Below, piece after piece: positions 12,541 to 21,546 of a stretch of DNA of 64,000 nt. The first letter of the stretch is position 1, and every line of letters begins with the position of its first letter. This DNA is from Elysia crispata (lineage: Eukaryota > Mollusca > Gastropoda > Plakobranchidae), in contig JAWDGP010005302.1 of assembly GCA_033675545.1 (NCBI GenBank), forward strand, positions 71,001-135,000, written 5' to 3'. Under the pieces are notes generated by a model, which made no database searches, had not been told where the DNA came from, and saw only the letters and a list, made by a program, of their open reading frames with translations. The translations under genes were made by a program, and so were the position numbers.

Positions 12541-13757
12541 AAGTTTATACCATCTTGTATCGGAATTCTATTTTGTGGCTTACTGGTTGATGTGACGACA
12601 ATTAAACTTAAACTACCGTATATGTAGGTTTAGTCTATTCATCATTCACCACTTTAAAATTCATAGATTCTGTAATGTTTGCAGATCATCTTCGCAAAAC
12701 ATTAAACTTGCAATCTTTTTTTTTTTTTTTTTTTTGTTACTGCACTTGACAAGATCCAATTTTCAATCTAGGTCTAAGTCTAGCTAGTCTACATTTCAGA
12801 TCACTTCTGTAGATCTAAGACTTCAGTAACTGAACTCATAGTATTGCCGATAGATATTTTTTTTTTCCTTTCCATCCCTTTTTTTTTTTTTTTTTTTTAC
12901 CATTCACTCACATTTGATTATTTTCCATTAATTGTAGCTGAGTAATAAAAGGCATCAGATTTTATTCAACTCTTTTCTAATCTAGATCTAGATATAGATT
13001 TATAACAAAGCATATTTAAAGAATATAAAAAAAAGTGCATTAAGTCTGTCTTGCAAACACTCCCAAAGCCACCATATTGGGAGAGAAAAACAATTCCTTG
13101 GTTACCAAAACGATAGGAAAGTGTTCGTCACCTAAGTCCATTAAAGCGATCGTAAAAATTTTAGGGTAGGCCTGAACCAATCGTTAACGTGATCGTTAGC
13201 TCTCTTTAAAAAGTCCCCCCTAACGATAACCTAACGACCGGTCGTTAGCGAAAATGTGCCTTCTGAATACGTCGTTAAATTAACGCATGCGTTAGCCAGT
13301 TAACGACAACCTAACGATAGCGTTAAATTCTTCTGAATACGGGCACTAGGCCCTACATGTAATTTGTAGAGAAGACTTTATTGGGCTGTGCAGGACTAGT
13401 CGTTTGGCACTATGGGACTGAATCAGTTAAACTAGATGTTGCTATAGACATAAATTTAGTTCTAAATAGGGGTCGTTTGTATGAGTAGAGAAGAAATGAG
13501 ACAGAAATGAATTCGATGTTAAAAAAAATTAGGCCCGGTTGTTTAGATCTAGATCTAGGCTAGATTAGGCCTACACATTGGACTTGACCTTTGAACTAAG
13601 CTCTTGAATAATGAAGAATTGAGTATGATGTATTTGCCTCAGGTGAGACGCTAATTGAATAAGTTAAGTGTACCTCAACATTGCGTAAATCCACTTTCAA
13701 CGAAACGGTTTCGTTTGACTGCCCCCAGTAGACAAATGGGCTCAGTGAGCTCGCCAT
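1480..13757 (-). CDS. HACD3: HACD3, very-long-chain 3-hydroxyacyl-CoA dehydratase 3, 5' part (three exons, continues off the left edge)
   Basis: HACD3 proteins have an N-terminal CS (p23-like) domain followed by a multi-pass ER dehydratase that removes water from 3-hydroxyacyl-CoA during very-long-chain fatty-acid elongation. Only the CS part is in this window. Exon 1 is 13757-13674 (ATG at 13757, 28 codons, beginning MASSLSPFVYWGQ). Exon 2 is 3732-3616 (39 codons, including DAQGLGIKGVHQYGFHLDF). Exon 3 starts at 1671 and ends near 1480-1508 (including WPRLTSERLKLPWLKIDFDK and DDSDIEED). All junctions are GT-AG and phase 0, and the joined order follows human HACD3 as I recall it: the FVYW/HVYW start, FxAQGxGxKG, then the W..L....PLxLxxDFD..xDESD end of the CS domain. 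Introns are about 9.9 kb and 1.9 kb. The exon 3 donor is uncertain, with candidates after 1492, 1480 or 1508. The membrane dehydratase exons and its Tyr/Glu catalytic pair lie outside the window, so enzyme activity cannot be judged. Confidence 0.88.
1672..3615 (-). other. HACD3 intron 2
   Basis: This is the intron between HACD3 exons 2 and 3, with donor CTGAG|GTGAAT on exon 2 and acceptor CTCTAG before exon 3. It holds purine-rich strands (2290-2660) and a long (GA)n tract at 2866-2942. I find no other coding sequence. Confidence 0.75.
2866..2942. repeat. (GA)n microsatellite, about 38 units
   Basis: Uninterrupted GA dinucleotide tract inside HACD3 intron 2. Apparent open frames reading poly-Ser/Leu across it are artefacts. 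Confidence 0.97.
5630..5714 (+). repeat. Dispersed 85-bp repeat, copy A
   Basis: This segment contains GAATTTGATATGCTGAACAC followed by a TTCGTCGCAAATAAA end. It matches, in inverted orientation, the segment at 14095-14176 over about 80 bases with few differences. I do not recognise the family. A SINE-type fragment is possible. Confidence 0.6.
8400..9690. repeat. Cluster of TAGATC hexamer arrays
   Basis: Short arrays of the self-complementary hexamer TAGATC (read as CTAGATCTAGATCT) appear at about 8465-8485, 9408-9424, 9616-9640 and 9668-9684. Further copies lie near 12982, 13545, 22608 and 38240. Many single AGATCT or CTAGAT words lie between them. The arrays are two to five units long and flanked by unrelated DNA. 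Confidence 0.7.
8990..9165 (+). repeat. Transposon-terminal-like repeat, left member (GCCCGTATTCA...)
   Basis: It starts GCCCGTATTCAAAACA and contains three GTATTCA(G/A)AA words (about 8993, 9090 and 9109) plus TAACGATAGCGTTA-type palindromes (9049 and 9128). A matching segment in the opposite orientation ends at 13343. These are either the two terminal inverted repeats of one element of about 4.35 kb or two separate MITE copies. No transposase is visible between them. Confidence 0.55.
11793..11835. repeat. (AAT)n microsatellite
   Basis: About 14 AAT units in HACD3 intron 1. Confidence 0.95.
12261..12346. repeat. (GA)n tract interrupted by G runs
   Basis: GA dinucleotides interrupted by G7 and G8 runs. 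The purine-only strand is 86 bases long and could form triplex DNA. Confidence 0.93.
12502..12536. repeat. (CT)n microsatellite
   Basis: About 17 CT units. They lie 155 bases from the GA tract with opposite strand polarity, so the two tracts could pair as a long imperfect hairpin. Confidence 0.95.
13139..13345 (-). repeat. Transposon-terminal-like repeat, right member
   Basis: This is rich in TAACGATAGCGTTA and AACGACCGGTCGTT-type inverted words and ends with CTTCTGAATACGGGC at 13329-13343, the reverse complement of the left member's start. CTGAATACG recurs at 13263 and 13333, so the terminal region is itself made of subrepeats. Its outer boundary and target duplication are not clear. Confidence 0.55.
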
Positions 13758-14604
13758 CTTGTTTACATTTTCGTTGATAGGAATACAACTTCCGATGCCG
13801 GTGCTTCAGTTCATACTGAGTTTTCCAGAACAAACGATATAGCATTGCGTTTGTTTCGAATCTTCCTGATATAACTTCTAAAACTGAAAGAAAGACCAAC
13901 TGCTCGTTTCTTCACATGTCTCAAGAGGTAAGGCCAACCAATTTCAAATCCTAGCATAGCTAGCTTGGTAAAATTGTAGATATTGGCCCACCTCATGACA
14001 ATTAATGTTTCCCAACGAAATCGAAACTTGTAGGTTAATGGGATTTTAGAATTAGACAAGAGCAGCACAGAAATGCTTATACCTAGAAAAGTATTTATTT
14101 GCGACGAAGAAAACTTTCATATTCGTGTTCAGCATATCAAATTCAGTAAGAAAAATATCATTTGGAAGCTTAAGGTGATTTGAGCCGATATCTGCAATGT
14201 ATACCAGCTTTTATGGCCACTAAATTTAAAAAGGACTTTCGATGGCTGGACTCTGCCAAGAGATACTCAGATCTGTACTAGACACAGCCATAAATCAAAC
14301 TATACCCGCTTATAGCAAATCAAGCGCTCCACAGCAGGGCCACCTTACCGTTACAGAGAAATGATGAATTAAGAGAGTCATTTTTTTGCTCTGTAGGCCT
14401 ACACAGTGTGAAAGAATTTTTATAAATATTTGGTGTTGGATCTGGGATCTGGATCTACATGCCCTAAAGTCTGGGCAACAGGCTTCAGAGAGTGAAACTT
14501 TAGCCTTGGATGGATCATTGTGTATTCCTCGTGAAGCTATAAATGGCCTCATAACTGATCCTTTAGACACAGGATTAGCAAGCAAACCCATGATTGGTCT
14601 TTAA
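13758..14604. other. HACD3 upstream region
   Basis: This runs from the HACD3 start codon to the 3' end of LINE copy 1. The first 100 bases must include the HACD3 5' UTR and core promoter, but I see no TATA box at a usable distance. The inverted copy of the 85-bp repeat lies at 14095-14176. Open frames at 14310-14604 on both strands show no domain. Confidence 0.5.
14095..14176 (-). repeat. Dispersed 85-bp repeat, copy B (inverted)
   Basis: The reverse complement reads ACTGAATTTGATATGCTGAA and ends CTTCGTCGCAAATAAA, matching copy A at 5630-5714. The pair flanks HACD3 exon 1 in opposite orientation, 8.4 kb apart. Confidence 0.6.
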
Positions 14605-14607
14605 GGA

Positions 14608-17600
14608 CTCTTGATACTTGATGTTGTCGGTGTTTGAGACCTGTGTTTACAGGTCAGTTCACCGGTCCAAGGAAGTTGCTGCCAATTTATTGCGTCATGC
14701 CTTGCAGGGTCTAGTTGTAGCACTCTGGGTTATAGATTGCAGGATGAGTCGCCCAGTGGGAGTCCAGTCTGTTCTTGAAAGCATTGACACTAGGTGCAGA
14801 TAAAACTGATTCTGGGAGGCTATTCCAGCCAGACACGACCCTTTCTGAGAAAAAGTTGCTACGAACTGCTAGGCGGGACCTTTTTTTAATCAATTTTTTA
14901 CTGTGCCCTCAGGTATTGCTATTGGGAGCCAGCTCAAAGATGGGTCGGCTTGCATCGTAAATGCCTGTGACGTATTTGAAAAGGTCGATCAATTCACCTC
15001 TGCGTCTTCGGTGTTCCAGGCTCGGTAGTTTCAAGATTGACAGCCGTGTAGGGCTTATCTTTCAGATGGCCAATGAGTTTTATGGCTCTGCATTGGACGT
15101 CCTCTATATCCTGCTGTAAGGTTTCCAGGGCTGGCTGCCAGACCGAGTGACCATACTCAAGAATCGGCCTTACTAGTGCTTTATATAGCTGGACAAAGGT
15201 GTGATCAGTCAGGTGGTCGAAAGATCTCCGTTTTACCCCCAGGATCCTGTTTGCCTTGGTTGTTGCTTGTGAAATGTGATCCTTAAAGTTCAACTGACTG
15301 TCCACAATCACTCCGAGATCCTTTTCAGCTTTGCTATTCTTCAGGGGATGTTTGCCGCTAGTAGAATTCTTGTCTGCCATGAAATATGTCTGATCAGATG
15401 CTGGTTTGCCCAACTTAAGTGTGCAGCATTTTTCGGGATAAAAATTTAGTAGCCAGGCTACTGACCACTGGTGCAGTCTATCAAGATCAGCCTGTAAGAT
15501 TTCTCTGTCTCGTTGTTCGTTGCTCTGGGTGAATAGTTTGGTGTCATCTGCAAAAATCCGGACTTCACTTTCTACTTCGTTTGGCAGGTCGTTGATGTAG
15601 ATAACGAAAAGAATAGGCCCCAGCACACTGCCTTGAGGAATTCCACTTGTGACTTGGCCTTCTTGTGATTGACTGCCATTTATGTACACTCGTTGTTTGC
15701 GTTCGCTTAGGAACGCGTCGATCCAATCCAGAACTGATCCTTGTATGCCATGCGCTCTTACTTTATGTAATAGTCTACGGTGAGGGACAGAGTCAAAGGC
15801 CTTGCGGAAGTCCATATATATAGCATCAATTGATCCCCCGTTGTCCAAGATTTCGGTCCAGCAGTCCAAGGTGTCCAGAAGTTGAGTCACACATGAACGT
15901 CCAGGAGTGAATCCGTGCTGTTCTCTGCATATGAGATTGTTCTCCTGCATGTGGTCCATTATTTTGTTCCTAATGAGAGTTTCCATCAGTTTACACAATA
16001 AGCAGGTCAGGCTGACTGGTCGATAATTGTTTGCTGAGGTTCTCTTCCCTTTTTTGAAGATAGCAGTGACTTTGGCTTGTTTCCACATACTTGGGACACG
16101 GCCTTCATCCAGTGATTTCCTGAAGATGATACTAATGGGTAGAGCAAGGGCCTCTGCAGTTTCGGTCAATAGGATGGTGGGAATGTCATCTGGTCCTGCC
16201 GCTTTTCCACTTTTTAGCTTGGTCAAAAGTTTTCTTATATCCTCTGTTTTAAAATCTATGTTGGTTAGAGGGCTGTTGAATGTGAATTGTGGGGCTTTAG
16301 GTAGTTCTCCATCTGGTTCCTCCGTGAAAACGCTTTGGAAAAAGTCATTGAGAACTTGGGCTTTTTCTTTGTCGGTACTGGCTATAGTGCCGTCGTCTCT
16401 TTTTAGGTCCCCAATGCCAGATCTGGTGCTTGTTTTTGCCTTAACATATGACCAAAAGGACTTAGGATTTCTCTTCGCCTGTTCTGCCACTTTCTTTTCT
16501 AGTCTGATTTTTGCCTTGCGGCATTCTCTTGCTGCTTTGTTCCTGGCTTTGGCATATTCCTGGTAATTTTGCCCATCTCTGGTTTCAATCCATCTCCTGT
16601 ACATCTTGTGCTTTTTTCGTACTGCCGAGAGGGTTCCTCCATCCAGCCATTTTTTTCTGTCCCCTGTGGTGCTTTTTTCAGGTACATAACGCCTTTTAAC
16701 TTCATTGATTTCTGCCATGAAAAGCTGCCATGCCTCCTCTATGTTCAGGTTATTGAGTTGTGCTTCCCAGTCAATGTTGCTCAGGTATTCGTTCATTGCC
16801 GTGTAGTCTGCTTTATTGTAGTTGGGGCGCTTTTGTGTGGCTGAGTCTTGTTGGTACAGGGCGAGTTTGATCAACAGTGTGGCATGATCACTCTTTCCTA
16901 GGGCCGCTGTCACCCCCATGCTGCTGACTATGTCCTCTCTGTTAGTGAAGAAGAGGTCATCTAACGTTGGTTTTTGCCCATCTTTATGCCTAGTAGTTTT
17001 CATCTGGTGCTGTATCAGGTATGCTTCCTTAGTTGTTTTGAGGACTTTGGCTGCCTCATGATATTCTCTGCTTCTGCTGGTTCCCTTGAAATCCCCCATG
17101 ATAATCAGATGCGGAGAGTTGGTGCTCATTGATGCAAGTATTGTCCTGTTTATCTTATCGTTGTTCTCTTTCGTGCTGTTGGGGCTTCTATAGAACAGTC
17201 CTATGGTAAGTCTTTCTTCTTCCTGTAGTGTGCAGTCGACAAAGATGCATTCTTCAGCTTCAAGGTTTGTGGCTATGTTGTTGAGTGATGGACTCATCTC
17301 TGTTCTAATGTGGAGGCAAACATCTCTCCCACTCTTGTCAAGGTTGTGGAATGTATCGTACCCCGGTATAGCAATTTCACATTCCTGGATTTCGAATCTC
17401 GAGTTCTTTGGTTTAACCTCTACAATCCCAATTATTGCTGGCCTGTGGATCTCAATCATGGTATCCAGTTCTATCCTTTTATTTGAAAGACTATCTGCAT
17501 TAGTGTACAAACACGTTATTGAATCCTTGTTAGTAGAAATAGGAACACATTTACAGTTGGCAGTTCTGTCGTCTTGATAACTAGGAATAGGAACGCATTT

Positions 17601-17850
17601 ACATATGGCGATTCTGTCGCATTGACGACTATTTACAAATTTCACTCCAGCTTCGTCTATTTTTCTTCTATCCCCTCGACTAGTTGGGGGCCTGGGTATT
17701 TCCCGACGTTTACTACCAAACCTTTCCTTCTCACCCATTTTGCATTGTCTTCCCCCGACTGTTTTGACTCTTCAGCAAGAGGTCTATTGCAACAAAATAA
17801 AATAAATTTTCTTGGGCATTTGAATAATTCGATAGTCAAAATTCACAGTT
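14608..17850 (-). mobile_element. CR1-like non-LTR retrotransposon, copy 1 (near full length, 3' end at about 14608)
   Basis: The minus strand carries an endonuclease and reverse transcriptase coding region plus a 3' tail. The 3' end has no poly(A). It stops in CATCAAGTATCAAG, a partial 7-base repeat (ATCAAGT) also present in copy 2. Repeat-type 3' ends without poly(A) are typical of the CR1 group. Sequence identity with copy 2 (32669-34761) is very high by eye, implying recent activity. The 5' limit is uncertain. Just upstream of the main ORF, in another frame (about 17839-17700), is a Cys-containing stretch with CCNRPLAEESKQSGED that may be the remnant of a zinc-finger ORF1. Confidence 0.88.
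14711..17738 (-). pseudogene. LINE ORF2: endonuclease-reverse transcriptase, broken near the C-terminus
   Basis: The main frame opens at 17738 and runs 914 codons. An exonuclease-endonuclease-phosphatase-type endonuclease occupies about residues 75-290 (YTNADSL, IVEVKPKN, IIMGDFK, and SDHATLLIKL near its end). A reverse transcriptase follows at about 500-770, with YRPVSLT, MDFRKAFDSVPH, SGIPQGSVLGPILF and the catalytic FADDTKLF. Compared with copy 2, 5 bases are missing near 15045, which shifts the last residues. The true C-terminus, with WNSLPESV and SVNAFKNRLDSHW, lies in a different frame down to a stop at 14711, itself interrupted by a TGA at 14911-14909 where copy 2 has AGA. The endonuclease GDFN motif reads GDFK here. 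The N-terminal region contains a two-copy repeat of a CKCVPI-containing unit. Confidence 0.88.
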
Positions 17851-19080
17851 TTTCTTCACTATTTATAAGAAAAGATTTATAAACTTCATTTTCATTCCTT
17901 TAGGGAAATTCTTCTTCACATGTGGGACTTAACCTACTGTGCTGAATGGTAGGTGTGTTGGGGCCTTGAAAAGTTGAACTCCAAGAGAGTGATGAACAGT
18001 CAGTCAGTCAGGACTAGGCTAGCACTTATCAGTTGTGCAGTACAACGTTTGCCTCTCTACAGAATCGACAGCCCCAATCTAACTCTAGGGGAGGAGGGGA
18101 AGGAGGTTTGCACATGTGCATGAGGAATGCCACATTTTTCAAAAGAACTCTCGAAAAAATCATTGAATTAATTAATATGTCTAGTACATTTACTGACTCT
18201 TTATCGTCCTTATAAAGGCCCTTTTATTTTGCAAGCCACAGTTCACGCCCCATGCTGTTATACATAAAGACAATACTCTCTGAACATTTGATTTATAAAA
18301 AAGAGTAATTTTCCAACTTGTAATTGTCTTAGAAAATAATCTGTATTGACCTTATAATTGGCAGTAAACTCATTACTGTACATGAAATGATTTTGGGGGT
18401 GGCAGTGTAGAAATAAAACAAAGTTGTCTTTTAGGACAGATGACAATTCAAGACGGAGAACATACTGCTATTGACTGTTTTATATCAAACAATGCGCTAG
18501 AACTCAAAGTCAAACTTTATACAAGTGATCTAATTCAAAGCATAAATGATGTTCCTGTTTTTGACATCTGTATCAATGTGTATGTATACATGTTATTAAT
18601 GCACCTTCTCATAATAGATAAATCTGTTTTTATGCCCAATACAAATGATAAAAAAATGATCAGACTTGCAGGTCCGGAACTAAATTATTAACTTTTTCAT
18701 AAATTGTGTTTTGTGTTAAGTGCTATTTTATTACCTAACAAGTCTTCTAATTCATAACCTTAATAAAGAATTGATAAAAGTTAATGGTACCTGTAGGTCA
18801 TAAAAGTACAACATGTTTAACTAATTCTTGATGTATCCTAGTGTGGGAAATTAGACAAATACCATGCTTGGCAATGTAGTGTCAAAAATGTATCACAGAC
18901 TATAACCATATTTTAAAAAATATATATTCTGTCATCTTTGAGGAGCTACTGAATTTAAATCTACATTGTCATTTCATACTCTTTTAATATTTGACTTCTT
19001 TTTGAGTAAGTGAAGCTTATTCGATAATTCATTTTCCTATTTTTAACAATGATTTCAGTACATGTCCTTTTCTTCCCCCA
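17851..19080. other. Region upstream of SNRNP35
   Basis: No coding signal is recognised. This region should hold the SNRNP35 promoter and its non-coding first exon, because a splice acceptor lies at 19080 just before the coding exon. I cannot place the first exon. A GGGGAGGAGGGGAAGGAGG purine tract lies at about 18089. Confidence 0.45.
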
Positions 19081-19124
19081 GTAATGATAAATGAGTTCTA
19101 GGCTGAACATCAAAGCTATGAGGA

Positions 19125-19802
19125 ATGGAGACTTTTACACCTGTATTTTTGGATACATATAATCCACTTAAAGCAGGAAGCATTGATGGTACAGATGAAT
19201 ACCCTCATGACAAAGCAATCACCAGAGCTTTACAAGCGAAATTCAGGCCTAACAAGTATGTTCTAGGGAAGCCTGAGTGTACTGTTTTTATAGGTCGCCT
19301 TGGGCCAAATACAACAGAGGAGACAGTTGCGAAAAGCATGAAAGAATTTGGTACTATAGTGAATGCAAAACTTGTCACTGATGTGGTAACTGGCTTTTCT
19401 AAATGCTACTGCTTTGTAGAGTATGAGGAAGCTTATCAGGCTCGTAGCGCTGTGAGAAATGGCCACAGAATGACTATTGACGACCATGAAGTTTTGGTCG
19501 AACAAGAGAAATGTAGACTTCTAAAGGGTTGGATTCCAAGGAGGTTGGGTGGTGGGCTTGGTGGCAAGCGAGAGTCTGGCCAGCTACGATTTGGTGGCAA
19601 GGATAGGCCATTTCGCCGTCCAATCATTCAGCAGAATACAGTTTCTGAGGTGCAAGTGTCGAGTACAGGCTACAGCATGAAGCGTCACAGAAGTAGAAGT
19701 CGTGAGAATAACAGGAACAGAAGCAGAAGCAGGGAAAGGCAAAAGCATAGGAGTTCAGAGTCTGAAAGGCACAGAGACAGGGGTTATCATAAGCGAAGAT
19801 GA
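19125..19802 (+). CDS. SNRNP35: U11/U12 small nuclear ribonucleoprotein 35 kDa protein
   Basis: SNRNP35 is a subunit of the U11/U12 di-snRNP of the minor spliceosome, which recognises U12-type introns in the nucleus. The 225-residue product keeps the family's landmarks: NPLKAGSIDGTDE at residues 13-25, one RRM (about 51-128) with RNP2 VFIGRL (54-59) and RNP1 KCYCFVEY (93-100), then the highly conserved LKGWIPRRLGGGLGG and ESGQLRFGGKDRPFR block (133-164), and an Arg/Ser/Glu-rich tail (183-225). Length is close to the human protein. The coding region is one exon. A strong acceptor (TTTTCTTCCCCCAG, ending at 19080) sits 44 bases before the ATG, so a spliced 5' UTR is likely, as in vertebrates. 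One oddity is that RNP1 position 2 is Cys (TGC at 19404) where Gly is usual. Confidence 0.96.
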   Translation: METFTPVFLDTYNPLKAGSIDGTDEYPHDKAITRALQAKFRPNKYVLGKPECTVFIGRLGPNTTEETVAKSMKEFGTIVNAKLVTDVVTGFSKCYCFVEYEEAYQARSAVRNGHRMTIDDHEVLVEQEKCRLLKGWIPRRLGGGLGGKRESGQLRFGGKDRPFRRPIIQQNTVSEVQVSSTGYSMKRHRSRSRENNRNRSRSRERQKHRSSESERHRDRGYHKRR

Positions 19803-21010
19803 ATCCAAATCTAAACATGTACATGTATATAATTTAATTTAAAAGTTTATATTTGTTTTTAGATATTGCTTGTAAATGTTACTCAGTGCCATCTGATCAG
19901 TTTTCAAAGAGATACAGTGGACCTCGACTATTACATAATCGGCTGTAGCGAAGGGATTATACAGAACTTTTTTTTTCCTTTCTCTAAACAATGACTTGAG
20001 AACCTCTGTCCTAATGAAAAAGACATGATGAGAACCTCGGGCATTTAACGAAGTTGTGGAAGTTAAAGTGTAGTGAAAATAACATTGCCAGACCCGCGAC
20101 TGTAAGTCTGGTATGTGTTTGCATGTCCCCTAGGTCTATACGCAATACCTAGTAGGTGTGAACCTGAGTGAAGGCTAGAATTAGCGACCACTGTGGGCTA
20201 GGATGAGAAGTGGGGTGCAAGTCTTCGATGAGTCACTCACTGGCTTCTTTAACTGAAAATATTAACTGGTGTAAGCCTGTGTGTATCATTTGTACCTACA
20301 TGCAGAGAAGGGTGTGTATGGGGGAAAGGGGAGGAGAGGGCACGGCTGTTTGCTTTAACGCTCAGGGCAGGAATTTAGTTTTGGGGACGGCGAGAACCCC
20401 CTTTGTGCTTATGAGACGATTTTAATTAAACGGGCGGCTGGCAGGCGTAGATTTATCACTTGCAGGTAATTTGATCTGACAGGCTGGGTCGGCTTTTACC
20501 GGGTCTGTGCCTACACATAGCGAGCGCTGCTTTCTGCACTAGAAATCGGTCATAAATGCGGACATTCCATTAGACTTGTTACCAAAGTCTAATTTTAAAA
20601 GATAGTCAAGTGTAGTACCATTTAAAAGATCTTTTTCTGCTGAACAAGACGCACTAAAATTCATTGTCACATCGCTTTGTATCGCGTTTTTATCAATTCC
20701 GTTCTGTGTTACGTGCTTTTGAAGAAAATTTTCTGTTAAATTCTAATTAATTTCCTAACTATTTTTTTCACATTTACATGCCGCGATTGTTTTAAAGACA
20801 ATTTATGCCTTTACTTTACTTATGATTTGATTAAGCGCGTGTGAAAAAAGTTAAATGGTCTCTCTGTTAGTTTTTTTTTAATGATTTTTTTCCTTTTCAG
20901 TGTGTAACCTGCCAGGGTTCCTATCATATACACTTATATAAAATACATGTAATAACGGTTATTAAAAAAGTGGATATTTAACTTGAAGACATAATTTTAA
21001 TATTTAGAAA

Positions 21011-21322
21011 CGAAGAAAGCAGTCAAACAAAGCTAGAGGCTGAGACGGACGGACTTATATCTAAGGATCGAAAGATACAAATGACTGTAAATAAAGAAAT
21101 AAATAGTATAGAAAAACCAACCACAAACCTAGATCTAGCTCGAGACCGACAAATAAGACGAAAGACTTAACAATATTTCGTCTTATTTGTCGATCTCAGC
21201 AAGATCTAGGTTGTGGTTGGTTTTTCTATACTATTTCTTTATTTACAGTCATTTGCATCTTCCGATCCTTAGATCTAGCTCCATGCCTCAGCCTCTAGCT
21301 TTGTTTGACTGCTTTCTTTATT
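21011..21322. repeat. Foldback element 1: about 150-bp inverted repeat with 12-nt loop
   Basis: The left arm 21011-21163 and right arm 21176-21322 are near-perfect reverse complements. Outer ends carry GAAAGCAGTCAAACAAAGCT and its complement; inner ends carry CGACAAATAAGACGAAA and its complement. The loop is GACTTAACAATA. The inner and outer words recur at 53587-53757, so this belongs to a dispersed family. No coding capacity is visible. Confidence 0.88.
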
Positions 21323-21467
21323 TCTATAGCACAGGGAGAGAAGGATAAAACGAAAGAGAGAAAGAGAGATAAAAATGAAAGGTATAATAATAAAGAAAGA
21401 AAGTTAATGCATGAGAGCGAAGAAGAAAACTGGAGAGAGAAATAGAGAGAGACACAGAAAGAGGGAG

Positions 21468-21468
<1 letters not shown>

Positions 21469-21544
<76 letters not shown>
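21469..21544. repeat. (GATA)n-(GA)n microsatellite
   Basis: Four GATA units pass into about 30 GA units. They lie at the end of a 200-base purine-rich stretch directly next to foldback element 1. Confidence 0.95.

Positions 21545-21546
<2 letters not shown>

Larger units (their letters stand above)
3733..13673 (-). other. HACD3 intron 1 (9.9 kb), repeat-rich
   Basis: The intron runs from donor GTTGAG|GTACAC next to exon 1 to acceptor ATTTTCAG before exon 2. It holds an 85-bp dispersed repeat (5630-5714), a cluster of TAGATC hexamers (8400-9700), two inverted transposon-end-like segments (8990-9165 and 13139-13345), an (AAT)n tract (11793-11835), GA/G and CT tracts (12261-12346, 12502-12536) and long T runs (12717-12735, about 12870-12898). 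The open segments at 6354-6689, 7701-7943 and 8230-8433 have no recognisable domain, splice context or codon pattern, and I treat them as chance. Confidence 0.75.

Noticed and set aside
16027..16566. 179-codon open frame on the plus strand, repeated at 34111-34650
   Set aside because: It is antisense to the LINE reverse transcriptase in both copies. Its conservation merely reflects the coding strand.
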